The translations under genes were made by a program, and so were the position numbers. The notes beneath the pieces are model-generated. The model searched no databases. It was not told the DNA's origin and saw nothing but the letters and a program-made list of their open reading frames with translations. A DNA stretch of 45,582 nt from Novosphingobium sp. Lineage in GTDB: Bacteria > Pseudomonadota > Alphaproteobacteria > Sphingomonadales > Sphingomonadaceae. Shown here in pieces: positions 8,980-18,391 of this stretch. The stretch is taken from NCBI GenBank assembly GCA_031285165.1, contig JAITWR010000130.1:1-45582 (forward strand). Direction: 5' to 3'. Positions within the stretch are counted from its first letter, which is position 1. Each line of letters opens with the position of its first letter.

Positions 8980-10359
8980 GCCGTATCGGGTCTTGAGCAT
9001 CTGCCAGCTTGCCCTGAGGCCAAGCGCGTCGCCGCCTTTGGGGCGGCCGGGTTTGGCGGCGGGGCGCCAGGCGAAAGTGTCGAAGTGCGCCCAGTCGATG
9101 CCTGCGGGCACGAAGCGGTCGAGGAACAGCGCGGCCACGCTGGCGCCGGCGAAGCCGTTGCTGTGCGAATTGCCGATGTCGGCGATGTCGGATTTCAGGT
9201 ATTCGCGATAGCCGTGCCACAGCGGCAGCCGCCAGCAGGGATCGTCGCTCGCCGCGCCGGCCTTGAGCAGCGCCTCGGCGGTTTCGTCCCTGCGGGTGAA
9301 CAGCGCGGGAAGGTCCGGCCCGACCGCGGCGCGGGCGGCGCCGGTCAGCGTTGCGAAATCGATGATCAGATCGGGCTTCTCCTCGCCCGCGCGGGTGAGG
9401 GCATCGCCGAGGATCAGGCGCCCTTCGGCATCGGTATTGCCGATTTCGACCGAGAGGCCGGCGCGCGAATTCAGCACGTCGCCGGGGCGGAAGGCATTGC
9501 CTGCGACGGCGTTCTCGACCGCCGGCACCAGCATGTGCAGCCGCACCCTGAGGCCGCCGGCCATGATCAGCCGGGCCAGGGCGAGCGCATGGGCGGCGCC
9601 GCCCATGTCCTTCTTCATCAGCAGCATGCCCGAGGATGGCTTGATATCGAGCCCGCCCGAATCGAAGCAGACGCCCTTGCCGACCACGGCCAGGCGCGGG
9701 TGGGCGGGATCGCCCCATTCCAGTTCGATCATGCGCGGGGCGCGGGTGCGCTCGGCGGCGCGGCCGACCGTGTGGACCATGGGAAACGCGCGCACCAGCG
9801 CGTCGCCTCTGGTCACGCGCAGATCGGCCTTGTGCGCCCCGGCCAGGGCTTCGGCCGCGGCTTCGATATCGGCCGGTCCCATATCCTCGGCCGGCGTGTT
9901 GACCATGTCGCGCACCAGCGCGACGGCTTCGGCCTCGGCCAGTGCGGTGTCGATCGCCCTGACTTCCCCGGTCAGCAGCACGCGCGGGCCTTCCCTGGCC
10001 GGCTCGGCGCGGTAGCGGTCGAAGCGGTACTGGCCAGTCAGCCAGCCCAGCAGCGCCGGCCCCGGTTCACCCCCGGCGCGGCGATAGGTGCCTGCGGGCA
10101 GCACTTCGGCCAGCCGGGCCATGCACCAGCTCGACAATCCGCCGGTATCGGCGACACCCGCGACGACGCGCCAGGCGTCGCCATCGGGCAGGATCGCGTG
10201 GCTGAATGCGTCGGCCGCGAACTTCTGCGCGGCCAGGGCGGCGCGTTGCGGCGCGGACAGCGATTTCACGAAAGCTTCCAGCCCCGGCTTGTCGACGAGA
10301 TGGATGGGGACGGCCTGCTGGCCGCGATCGGGCTGGATCAATGCGTGTTTGTCGGTCAT
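8977..10359 (-). CDS. Leucyl aminopeptidase family protein (M17)
   Basis: VGKGVCFDSGGLDIKPSSGMLLMKKDMGGAA and EIGNTDAEGRLILGDAL; the stop codon TAG (8977-8979) lies at the edge of repeat copy A. Confidence 0.93.
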   Translation of the reverse strand: MTDKHALIQPDRGQQAVPIHLVDKPGLEAFVKSLSAPQRAALAAQKFAADAFSHAILPDGDAWRVVAGVADTGGLSSWCMARLAEVLPAGTYRRAGGEPGPALLGWLTGQYRFDRYRAEPAREGPRVLLTGEVRAIDTALAEAEAVALVRDMVNTPAEDMGPADIEAAAEALAGAHKADLRVTRGDALVRAFPMVHTVGRAAERTRAPRMIELEWGDPAHPRLAVVGKGVCFDSGGLDIKPSSGMLLMKKDMGGAAHALALARLIMAGGLRVRLHMLVPAVENAVAGNAFRPGDVLNSRAGLSVEIGNTDAEGRLILGDALTRAGEEKPDLIIDFATLTGAARAAVGPDLPALFTRRDETAEALLKAGAASDDPCWRLPLWHGYREYLKSDIADIGNSHSNGFAGASVAALFLDRFVPAGIDWAHFDTFAWRPAAKPGRPKGGDALGLRASWQMLKTRYG

Positions 10360-10412
10360 GCTGGCACCGGGCTTTGCCGGAGCGGACCGGCGAGCGCGAG
10401 AGGAAAAACGTC

Positions 10413-11255
10413 ATGCGAACCACGATACCTGTCGGTGCGGCCTTGCTCACGCTCGGTTTTCTGGCCGCATCCTGCTCCAGACAGGCCGAGCAGTCGCCGG
10501 CCGCTGCCGCCAGCAGCCCGGCCGCCGGGCCGAGCGCCGCCGCCGCTGCACCGTCGCCGGCGGACACGGCCGCCCCGGACGCTCCGCGCGGCGTGAAGGA
10601 AAGCAACGAACTCATCGATTTCGAATATTCCTATCCCGATGCCGCCGGTGCGATCCCGTCGCTGAAGGCGGTGCTCGACGCGGAGATGGACAAGCGGAAG
10701 GCCGAACTCGTCGCCAATGCCAAAGAGATACAGGCGGAGAGCAAGCAGGAGGATTTCCCCTATCACCGGCTGGCTAGCGAGACGCTGTGGCAGGTCGTGA
10801 CCGACCTGCCGGGCTGGCTCAGTCTTTCGGCAACGATCGGTGAGGACCAGGGCGGCGCCCATCCCAACCACGGCTACGACGCCCTGCTGTGGGACAAGCA
10901 GGCCAACCAGCGCCGCAAGGTGACGGACCTGTTCACTTCGAAAGCCGCCTTCACCCGGGCGATCGGCAAGGGCTTCTGCGCCGCGCTCGACAGGCAGCGC
11001 AAGGAAAAGCGGCAGGGCGAGGATGGCGGCGGCGGCATCATCGACGATTTCGGCAAATGCATCGATCCGGCCGGCACCACGGTCATCCTCGGCTCGTCGA
11101 ACCACCAGACTTTCGACCGGATCGGCTGGCTGATCGGCCCTTACGAAGCAGGTTCCTATGCCGAGGGCGACTATGAGATCACGCTGCCCGTGACCGCCGC
11201 CGTGATCGCCGCGGTGAAGCCCGAATACCGCGCGGTCTTTTCGGTCAGGCGCTGA
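10413..11255 (+). CDS. Putative lipoprotein, DUF4163/DUF3298-like
   Basis: Lipobox-like LAASC near the N-terminus; GGAHPNHGYDALLWD motif typical of DUF3298-type proteins. Start at ATG 10413. Confidence 0.75.
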   Translation: MRTTIPVGAALLTLGFLAASCSRQAEQSPAAAASSPAAGPSAAAAAPSPADTAAPDAPRGVKESNELIDFEYSYPDAAGAIPSLKAVLDAEMDKRKAELVANAKEIQAESKQEDFPYHRLASETLWQVVTDLPGWLSLSATIGEDQGGAHPNHGYDALLWDKQANQRRKVTDLFTSKAAFTRAIGKGFCAALDRQRKEKRQGEDGGGGIIDDFGKCIDPAGTTVILGSSNHQTFDRIGWLIGPYEAGSYAEGDYEITLPVTAAVIAAVKPEYRAVFSVRR

Positions 11256-11295
11256 CCGCTCGCAATTTGCGGCGGCGTTCGCTACATCGGCGCGC

Positions 11296-12123
11296 ATGAC
11301 ACAATACCAGACGGTTGCCCACGATGAGACGGGCCTGCGCGACGGTACGATCAAGCTGCATGGCCCCGAGGCTTTCGCAGGGATGCGCCGCGCCGGGCGG
11401 CTGGCTGCGGAGATCCTCGATGCGCTGGTGCCGCTGGTGCGGCCGGGCGCGCGCACCGATGATCTCGACGACGTTGTGCGCCGGATGACGCTCGATGGCG
11501 GGGCGGTGCCGGCGACGCTCGGCTATCGCGGCTATGCGCACAGCTCGTGCATTTCGATCAACCACGTCGTCTGCCACGGCATCCCGTCGGACAAGACGCT
11601 GAAGGACGGCGATATCGTCAATATCGACGTGACCCCGCTGCTCGATGGCTGGCACGGTGATTCGAGCCGCATGTACCTCGTCGGCGATGTTCCGCTGAAA
11701 GCGCGGCGGCTGGTCGAGGTGACGCACGAATGCCTGATGCTCGGCATTGCGCAAGCGAAGCCCGGCGCGCGGCTGGGCGATATCGGCGCGGCGATCCAGC
11801 GCCATGCCGAGGGCAACCGCTATGGCGTGGTGCGCGAGTTCTGCGGGCATGGCCTGGGCCGCCTGTTCCACGACGCGCCCGAGGTGATCCACGCCGCGCG
11901 CGCCGGGACGGGGCCGGAACTGAAGCCGGGCATGTTCTTCACCATCGAGCCGATGATCAACCTCGGCAAGCCGCCGGTGAAGCTGCTCGAGGACGGCTGG
12001 ACGGCGGTGACTCGCGACCGTTCGCTTTCGGCCCAGTTCGAGCATTCGATCGGCATCACCGGGGACGGCTGCGAGATTTTCACACTGAGCCCGCAGGGCC
12101 TGGACAAACCGCCTTACGCCTGA
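11296..12123 (+). CDS. map: Type I methionyl aminopeptidase
   Basis: HSSCISINHVVCHGIPSDKTLKDGDIVNIDVT...GHGLGRLFHDAPEV...MFFTIEPMIN. Confidence 0.95.
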   Translation: MTQYQTVAHDETGLRDGTIKLHGPEAFAGMRRAGRLAAEILDALVPLVRPGARTDDLDDVVRRMTLDGGAVPATLGYRGYAHSSCISINHVVCHGIPSDKTLKDGDIVNIDVTPLLDGWHGDSSRMYLVGDVPLKARRLVEVTHECLMLGIAQAKPGARLGDIGAAIQRHAEGNRYGVVREFCGHGLGRLFHDAPEVIHAARAGTGPELKPGMFFTIEPMINLGKPPVKLLEDGWTAVTRDRSLSAQFEHSIGITGDGCEIFTLSPQGLDKPPYA

Positions 12124-12143
12124 TCCCCGGATGGGGAAGCGCT

Positions 12144-12800
12144 TTACTGACGCGCTCCCCTGATCGCTGCGCCGGCGGCGAAAGGCGCGATTGCCAGCAG
12201 GACGAGGCTCACCGCGCCGGTCAGCGCCAGGCCGCTGGTGCCGCCGATCGCGAGGCTTCCCGCGCCGAAGATCAGCAGCGGCACCGCCAGCGGGATCACC
12301 AGCAGCCCGGCCAGCGCCGCGCCGCCACGCAAGCCCGCGGTCAATGCCGCCACGGTCACGCCCAGCGCGGCGAGGCCGGGCGTTCCCGCCAGCAGCCCGA
12401 TCTCCACCGTCCGCAGCGTTGCCGCGTCCAGCCCCAGCAGCGCCGCGGCGATCAGGGCCGCCAGCATCAGCGGCGGGCCGAAGCTCAACCAGTGGGCCAG
12501 CACGCGCACCGCGACGATCCATTCCTCGGATATGCCGCGCAAGGCCCATTGATCGAAAAAGCCGAGTTCGATGTCGGGTTCGATCAGGCGGTCCAGCGGC
12601 AGGATCGCGGCGAGCAGCGCCGCCACCCAGATCACGCCGCCGCCGGTACGCGCCAGCAGTTGCGCGTCCGGCCCCACCGCGAAGGGAAACAGCATGGCCA
12701 CGGCCAGGAAGAACAGCACCGGCAGCACCGTCCCGCCGCGCCTGCCGAACAGCAGCAGCGCCAGATCGCGCCGCAGCAATGCTCCCAGCCGCGCGCTCAT
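12144..12800 (-). CDS. ccmB: Heme exporter permease
   Basis: MSARLGALLRRDLALLLFGRRGGTVLPVLFFLAVAMLFPFAVGPD...; adjacent to ccmA. Confidence 0.9.
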   Translation of the reverse strand: MSARLGALLRRDLALLLFGRRGGTVLPVLFFLAVAMLFPFAVGPDAQLLARTGGGVIWVAALLAAILPLDRLIEPDIELGFFDQWALRGISEEWIVAVRVLAHWLSFGPPLMLAALIAAALLGLDAATLRTVEIGLLAGTPGLAALGVTVAALTAGLRGGAALAGLLVIPLAVPLLIFGAGSLAIGGTSGLALTGAVSLVLLAIAPFAAGAAIRGARQ

Positions 12801-13387
12801 GCGGCAAATTCCGCCAGCGCGAGCTGCCGCATTCCCGGCAGTGTGAAGCTCTGGTGCGAGGCGATCACGCAGATGCCGCCCGCGGCGCAATGCTCGGCCG
12901 CCAGCGCTTCGGTGAGCCGTGCGGCCTGGCTGTCGAGCCCGTTGAGCGGCTCGTCGAGCAGCCAGACCGGCGCGGCCTGGCCGATCAGCCGGGCGAGGGC
13001 GGCGCGTTTCTTCTGGCCGGTGGAAAGATAGCGCACCGGCACGTCGAGCAGGTCCGCCAGGCCCAGCCGCACGAGCTTGCCGTCCGCCGCGCCGTCGGTC
13101 CGCTGCCAGAAGGCGAGCGCCTTGCCGAGAGGCAGATGCGGGTCGAGCGCCGGGCGGTCGTCGACCAGCCCGACCGCGCCGGTGCGCTCGACGGCGCCGG
13201 CGAACGGGCGCATGAGTCCTGCCAGAATGCGGATCAGGCTCGACTTGCCGATGCCGTTGGCGCCTGCCACCTGTAGCGACTCACCCGGCGCCAGCGCCAG
13301 CGACAGGCCGGCGAACAGCACCCGGTCGCCGCGCCGGCAGGCCAGATCGTTTGCGGTCAGATGCGCGGCGGAGCGATGCTCTTGCAT
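12797..13387 (-). CDS. ccmA: Heme ABC exporter ATP-binding protein
   Basis: GESLQVAGANGIGKSSLIRILAGL, LSTGQKKRAALARL, WLLDEPLNGLD; 4-nt overlap with ccmB. Confidence 0.92.
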   Translation of the reverse strand: MQEHRSAAHLTANDLACRRGDRVLFAGLSLALAPGESLQVAGANGIGKSSLIRILAGLMRPFAGAVERTGAVGLVDDRPALDPHLPLGKALAFWQRTDGAADGKLVRLGLADLLDVPVRYLSTGQKKRAALARLIGQAAPVWLLDEPLNGLDSQAARLTEALAAEHCAAGGICVIASHQSFTLPGMRQLALAEFAA

Positions 13388-13438
13388 GGCGGGTTGCGAT
13401 AGGGGAAAGCCCGGGAACTGCCAAGGAGCCGGAAAACC

Positions 13439-13729
13439 ATGCCGATTGCCCGCCTCACCGACGATGAATGCAGGGCCGCGCTTGCCGAACTGACCGGCTG
13501 GACCCTGCGCGGCGACGGCCTGGCGATCGTGCGCGATTTCACATTCGCCGATTTCTCCCGGGCATTTGCCTTCATAACCCGTGTCGCGCTGCTGGCCGAA
13601 CGGGCCGATCACCATCCCGAATGGTCGAATGTCTGCAACCGTGTCCATGTGACCTTGACCACGCACGATGCCGGCGGCCTCAGCCGGCGCGACGTGGCGA
13701 TGGCGCGGGCGATCGGGAAGCTGCTGTAG
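13439..13729 (+). CDS. phhB: 4a-hydroxytetrahydrobiopterin dehydratase (pterin carbinolamine dehydratase)
   Basis: 96 aa; [40 protein letters not shown]. Confidence 0.93.
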   Translation: MPIARLTDDECRAALAELTGWTLRGDGLAIVRDFTFADFSRAFAFITRVALLAERADHHPEWSNVCNRVHVTLTTHDAGGLSRRDVAMARAIGKLL

Positions 13730-13750
13730 CCTTGCCGGCGATGCACCGCG

Positions 13751-13771
13751 CCGGCCGCCCCTCACGGCCGG
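13751..13771. terminator. Hairpin between convergent phhB and alkA
   Basis: ccggccg-cccctca-cggccgg, 7-bp perfect stem; no U-tract. Confidence 0.45.
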
Positions 13772-13776
13772 AATGA

Positions 13777-14460
13777 TCAGAGCGCCGGATTGTTGTAGCA
13801 ATGCCAGGTGAAGATCGCTGCCGCGCTGCGGTGCGGGCGCCAGGTTTCGGCCAGTGCGCGCGTCAGCTTCTCGCCCGGCCGCGATTCGAGGCCGAGCAGC
13901 TTGTGGAGGCCCGCCTGCACCGCCAGATCGCCCGCGGGCCAGATATCGGGGCGCCTTTCGGCAAACAGCAGGTAGATCTCGGCCGACCACCGGCCGATGC
14001 CATTGATCCGCACGAGTTCGGCAATCGCCGCTTCGTCGTCGCGGGGCAGGGCGTCCAGATCGAGCGCGCCGCCGGCTACCAGTTCGCACAGCGAGCGGGC
14101 ATAGCCCTGCTTCTGGCGCGACAGGCCGCAGGCGCGCAGCGCGGCGAAATCGGCGGCAAGCAGCGCTTCGGCGGGGATGCCCTTGCCGAGCAGGGTTTCC
14201 AGCTTTGCCCAGACGGAAGCGGCCGCGGCCACGCTGACCTGCTGGCCGACGATCGTGCGCAGCAGTGTCGCATGGCCCGTGGGGCGGATGCGCGGTTCGG
14301 GATAGCCGGCCACTGCCAGCGCCCGGGCGATAGCCGGTTCGCGTGAGGCGATGGCGTCCAGACTTTCGCGCAAGGCGTCCGTTGCCGATCCTCCTGCCGC
14401 CGATCCCATTGCAACCCCGTTGCTGCCGGCACAAAGCCACCTTGCCAAAGCCGGTGGCAA
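13777..14460 (-). CDS. alkA: DNA-3-methyladenine glycosylase II family (HhH-GPD)
   Basis: LLRTIVGQQVSVAAAASVWAKL and ELVRINGIGRWSAEIYLLFAERRPDIWPAGDLAVQ. Confidence 0.9.
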   Translation of the reverse strand: MPPALARWLCAGSNGVAMGSAAGGSATDALRESLDAIASREPAIARALAVAGYPEPRIRPTGHATLLRTIVGQQVSVAAAASVWAKLETLLGKGIPAEALLAADFAALRACGLSRQKQGYARSLCELVAGGALDLDALPRDDEAAIAELVRINGIGRWSAEIYLLFAERRPDIWPAGDLAVQAGLHKLLGLESRPGEKLTRALAETWRPHRSAAAIFTWHCYNNPAL

Positions 14461-14517
14461 CCATTAGCAGCCCCCGGCAGGCACCGATATAGCGTGGATC
14501 GAAGGGGATAAAGGGAT

Positions 14518-14835
14518 ATGCCGCAGATTACTGTCGTCAACCAGGCCGGTGAGGAACGCGGCATCGAGGCTCCGCTCGGCCGGACGCTGATGGAGGTTAT
14601 CCGCGACAACGGCTTCGACGAACTGCTGGCGCTGTGCGGCGGCTGCTGTAGCTGCGCCACCTGCCATGTTCACATCGACGCTGCGTTCATGGACAAGGTT
14701 CCGACGATGAGCGAGGACGAGAACGACCTGCTCGACAGCTCGGATCACCGCAACGGGTTTTCGCGCCTGTCCTGCCAGATTCCGATGACCGATGCCCTCG
14801 ATGGCCTGAAAGTCACGATCGCGCAGGAAGACTGA
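14518..14835 (+). CDS. Putidaredoxin-type 2Fe-2S ferredoxin
   Basis: [15 protein letters not shown] and a distal LSCQIPM cysteine. Confidence 0.94.
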   Translation: MPQITVVNQAGEERGIEAPLGRTLMEVIRDNGFDELLALCGGCCSCATCHVHIDAAFMDKVPTMSEDENDLLDSSDHRNGFSRLSCQIPMTDALDGLKVTIAQED

Positions 14836-14973
14836 TCGGTCTTTCCGGCCGGGGGCCGGAGCGTTCGTGTCGATGGGGAAAGGCGCGGTCCGGGGACGAA
14901 CCCGGCCGGACGGTGAAGGCCGGGTTTCCGCCAGCCATTGATCACGGCGCTCCGGCGTTCTACCGCGTCATCC

Positions 14974-15981
14974 ATGATCGCACCCGTTCCGCAGCGCAGC
15001 ACGCTCGACCTTATCGGCAAGACCCCGCTGGTTCTTCTCAAGGGGCCGAGCGAGGCCGCGGGCTGCGAGATCTGGGGCAAGTGTGAATTCGCCAATCCCG
15101 GCGCCTCGGTGAAGGACCGGGCGGCGCTGTGGATCGTGCGCGATGCCGAGGCCGGGGGCGCCTTGCAGCCCGGCGGCACGATCGTCGAGGGCACTGCGGG
15201 AAATACCGGGATCGGCCTTGCGCTGGTTGCCAATGCACTGGGCTACAGGACGGTCATCGTCATGCCCGAGACGCAGTCGCGCGAGAAGATGGACACGCTG
15301 CGCGCGCTGGGGGCCGAGCTTGTGCTGGTGCCGGCCGCGCCGTTTTCCAACCCCGGCCATTTCGTCCATACCTCGCGCCGTCTGGCCGAGGAGACCGAAG
15401 GCGCGGTCTGGGCGAACCAGTTTGACAATATCGCCAACCGCAAGGCGCATATCGAAAGCACCGCGCCCGAGCTGTGGGAACAGCTCGAAGGGCGGATCGA
15501 TGGCTTCACTTGCGCCGCGGGCACGGGCGGGACGATTGCCGGAGTCGGCCTGGGGCTCAAGGCATTCGATGAACGGATCACGATTGCCCTGACCGATCCG
15601 CACGGCGCGGCCCTTTACAACTACTATGCCTGTGGCGAACTCAGGGCCGAGGGAAGCTCGGTTGCCGAGGGCATCGGCCAGGGCCGGATCACCGCCAATC
15701 TCGAAGGCGCTCCGATCGACACGCAGTTCCGCATTTCCGACGCGGAGGGGCTGGAATGGGTGGCGCGGCTGCTGGCCGGGGAAGGGTTGTGCCTGGGCCT
15801 GTCTTCGGGGATCAACGTCGCCGGCGCGGTGGCGCTCGGCAGGCAGCTTGCGGCACAGGGCAGGCAGGCGCCGCGTATCGCCACGATCCTGGCGGATACC
15901 GGCTTCCGCTATCTTTCCTCGCTCTACAATCGCGAGTGGCTCCGGGCGAAAGGGCTTCCGGTCTTCCCCTGGCTCGATTGA
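14974..15981 (+). CDS. cysK: Cysteine synthase A / PLP-dependent beta-family enzyme
   Basis: ANPGASVKDRAALWIV, EGTAGNTGIGLALVANALGY, AAGTGGTIAGVGLGLKAF. Confidence 0.9.
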   Translation: MIAPVPQRSTLDLIGKTPLVLLKGPSEAAGCEIWGKCEFANPGASVKDRAALWIVRDAEAGGALQPGGTIVEGTAGNTGIGLALVANALGYRTVIVMPETQSREKMDTLRALGAELVLVPAAPFSNPGHFVHTSRRLAEETEGAVWANQFDNIANRKAHIESTAPELWEQLEGRIDGFTCAAGTGGTIAGVGLGLKAFDERITIALTDPHGAALYNYYACGELRAEGSSVAEGIGQGRITANLEGAPIDTQFRISDAEGLEWVARLLAGEGLCLGLSSGINVAGAVALGRQLAAQGRQAPRIATILADTGFRYLSSLYNREWLRAKGLPVFPWLD

Positions 15982-16003
15982 TCGGCTAAACAGTGGGTCA
16001 ACT

Positions 16004-16318
16004 ATGCAAGAAACCCAGCCCAGTCTGGTGCCATCGGTCGCTACACCCCAGCATTACGTGCCCGCAACGGCGCGTGAGCTGCGAGTACAGGCCGTGCATC
16101 GCTTGCAGATCGGCTTGTTCGGTCTGGCTGCGATGCTGTTGCTGGTCGGTCTTGCCAACATTATCATGGATCGCGCGCGGCTTGCGGACAAGGCGGATGC
16201 CGCCGTCCAGGTGCCGACGATAGAGACTGTCAGGAAGAACAGCGATCCGCTTGCGGACATCGGCGTGGTTCCCGCTGCCGAGCCCACCAGTTCCGCCATG
16301 GCAGCGCCCGCGCAGTAG
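16004..16318 (+). CDS. Small single-TM hypothetical protein
   Basis: MQETQPSLVPSVATPQHYVPATARELRVQAVHRLQIGLFGLAAMLLLVGLANIIMDRARLAD...; clear TM helix, 104 aa. Confidence 0.65.
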   Translation: MQETQPSLVPSVATPQHYVPATARELRVQAVHRLQIGLFGLAAMLLLVGLANIIMDRARLADKADAAVQVPTIETVRKNSDPLADIGVVPAAEPTSSAMAAPAQ

Positions 16319-16329
16319 AAAGGTTCCGG

Positions 16330-16350
16330 GCCGGATGGAAATCATCCGGC
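16330..16350 (+). terminator. Hairpin downstream of the 16004 ORF, terminator-like without U-tract
   Basis: gccggatg-gaaat-catccggc, 8-bp perfect stem. Confidence 0.35.
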
Positions 16351-16740
16351 GACTCGAAGCTCACGGCAGGCAAAAAGTCCTGGCGCTGTTCCGCTTCGAT
16401 TTGAAACGGATCGCGTGCCTGCTGTCTGTGCGGCGCATCGGCTTCCCCCGTCTCCGCCCGCCTCCGATAGAATCGCGCGTGCCGCGAATCGCATGCCGGT
16501 TCGTGGCGCGCTGCGTCGTGGATCGGATGGCGTATTTCCGCACAGGCTTTGAACCGTTGCCTGGCAGCGATGAATTTCCGGCCGGATCGACTGTTTCCGT
16601 TGAATCGGGCCGATTTCGGGAATTCACGGGATATTCTTTCCTGTTTTGCCCGAATCCACGTAAAACTGCCAATTTTGGTCTGGAACAAAAGTAGAATATA
16701 GATCGCCTGGACCTGCTATAACTGGCTATTAAATCATAAA

Positions 16741-16776
16741 TTTCCGTTTTTTCCCGTAAAATCCCCACTTTACCCT
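16741..16776 (-). promoter_or_regulatory. Candidate MraZ operator: four G-tract blocks with exact 10-bp phasing
   Basis: Plus-strand blocks TTTCCGTTTT / TTCCCGTAAA / ATCCCCACTT / TACCCTTTCA starting at 16741, 16751, 16761, 16771. The minus strand reads ...AAAGGGTAAAGTGGGGATTTTACGGGAAAAAACGGAAA. Confidence 0.55.
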
Positions 16777-16931
16777 TTCAAGAATCTCCGGGTCGCGGTA
16801 ATAGGGAGGCCCATCGGAACGGATGATCCCATCGCGCTCGTGAGTGCGGGCGGTTCGGTCGAGCTCTGCGCGACCGGCAGAGGGGGGAGTTTGTTCCTGT
16901 TTCGGGCAGACCCTTTGGGAATTGGGACACC

Positions 16932-17441
16932 ATGGCGTCACAGCCATACAGTTACAGCGGCCAGGGCTTTTCGCTGCTACGCGACAAGGGCCGCTTCGTG
17001 CTGCCTCCGCAATTCCGCAAGACGGTCAGGGAATCGAGCGGGAACAAGGCGATACTCTGCCTTGCCAAGCATGATCGGTGGACCTGCCTCACCGGTTTCG
17101 GCCTGTCGCGCCGCGATGGATTCGAGGCGCAGCTCGATCGCGAGGAGATGCTGGCGGCGCAGCGCGGCCAGGATTTCGACCGCGAGTTGCGCTCGGTGCA
17201 GCTCAACGGCTTTTCCGAAATCCCCTACGACGAGAGCGGCCGCTTTGTTTTGCCTGACCATCTGGCCGAACTCGCCAGGCTCGAAGATCAGCTTTATTTC
17301 CAGGGCGCCGGCCAGTTCTTCGTGATCTTCAGCCCTGCCGAGCTGGGCGGGATGGGGCAGGGCTGGGAAGGTGCGCAGGCCGCTTGCCGCCAGTTCGCCG
17401 CCGAAGCCGCGGACAAGGCGGCGAAGGGAGGCCGTGCATGA
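16932..17441 (+). CDS. mraZ: Division/cell wall cluster transcriptional regulator MraZ
   Basis: [18 protein letters not shown]...[15 protein letters not shown] (two SpoVT/AbrB-like halves); first gene of the dcw cluster. Confidence 0.94.
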   Translation: MASQPYSYSGQGFSLLRDKGRFVLPPQFRKTVRESSGNKAILCLAKHDRWTCLTGFGLSRRDGFEAQLDREEMLAAQRGQDFDRELRSVQLNGFSEIPYDESGRFVLPDHLAELARLEDQLYFQGAGQFFVIFSPAELGGMGQGWEGAQAACRQFAAEAADKAAKGGRA

Positions 17442-18391
17442 TCGCGTCCGCCCCGCATATTCCCGTATTGCTCGACGAGGTGGTCGCGGCGCTCGCACCG
17501 GCGCCGGGGGCCGTGATCGTCGATGCGACTTTCGGCGCGGGCGGTTATACCCGCCGCCTGCTGGCAGCCGGTGTCACCGTTCATGCCTTCGATCGCGATC
17601 CGGACGCCATCGCCGCGGGCGGCCTCTGGCCCGAGACGCGCGAGATGCCGCCCCGGCTCGTGCTGCATCCCCGCCGCTTTTCGGAAATGGTTTCCGCGCT
17701 CGATGAGGCGGGGATATCGCGGGTCGACGGCATCGCCATGGATATCGGCGTGTCTTCCATGCAACTGGATCAGCCGGCGCGCGGCTTCGCTTTCGCGGCC
17801 GACGGGCCGCTCGATATGCGCATGGACAAGCAGGGCCTGAGCGCTGCCGAGTTCCTGAATGCGGCCTCTGAAGGCGAGCTTGCCGATGTCCTGTTCCAAT
17901 ATGGCGAGGAGCGGCAGTCGCGCCGTGTCGCGCGTGCGATCGTCGCTGCGCGGCCGCTGTCGACCACCGGCGAACTGGCGCAAGCCGTCCGCAAGGCGCT
18001 CGGCTATCGGCCCGGCGCGCCCAGGGATCCGGCGACGCGCAGCTTCCAGGCCATTCGCATCCATGTGAATGCCGAACTCGATGAGCTTCGGGCAGGGCTC
18101 TGCGCTGCCGAGACGCTGCTGAAAAGCGGTGGCCGGCTGGCAGTGGTCAGCTTCCACAGCCTCGAGGATCGTATCGTCAAGCAATTCCTGCGCGAAGCGA
18201 GCGGCGCGGTCGCCTCGGCGTCCCGTCACTTGCCGGCATCGGCGCCCGGGGCCGCGCCGACTTTCGCGCGGGTCGCCAAGGCGGTGCGGGCGTCGGAAGC
18301 CGAAGTGGCGCGCAACCCCCGCGCGCGCTCGGCGACGCTGCGCACCGCCGCCCGCACGGATGCGCCCGCGCGCAAAAGGAGGGCGGCATGA
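17438..18391 (+). CDS. rsmH: 16S rRNA (cytosine1402-N4)-methyltransferase
   Basis: [43 protein letters not shown]; 4-nt overlap with mraZ. Confidence 0.96.
   Translation: MIASAPHIPVLLDEVVAALAPAPGAVIVDATFGAGGYTRRLLAAGVTVHAFDRDPDAIAAGGLWPETREMPPRLVLHPRRFSEMVSALDEAGISRVDGIAMDIGVSSMQLDQPARGFAFAADGPLDMRMDKQGLSAAEFLNAASEGELADVLFQYGEERQSRRVARAIVAARPLSTTGELAQAVRKALGYRPGAPRDPATRSFQAIRIHVNAELDELRAGLCAAETLLKSGGRLAVVSFHSLEDRIVKQFLREASGAVASASRHLPASAPGAAPTFARVAKAVRASEAEVARNPRARSATLRTAARTDAPARKRRAA

Noticed and set aside
8900-9718. Minus-strand ORF ending ...EHRAQKWEPVLRKKRCDSKNLEQDA, and similar end at 35269..35910
   Set aside because: The shared peptide comes only from the stem-loop repeat being read through; not a conserved protein.
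16230-16768. ORFs on both strands between the 16004 ORF and mraZ
   Set aside because: Overlapping each other on opposite strands, random-looking translations, no convincing RBS or domain. More likely a regulatory intergenic region. I also looked for an RNase P RNA signature (GAGGAAAGTCCGG) and did not find it.
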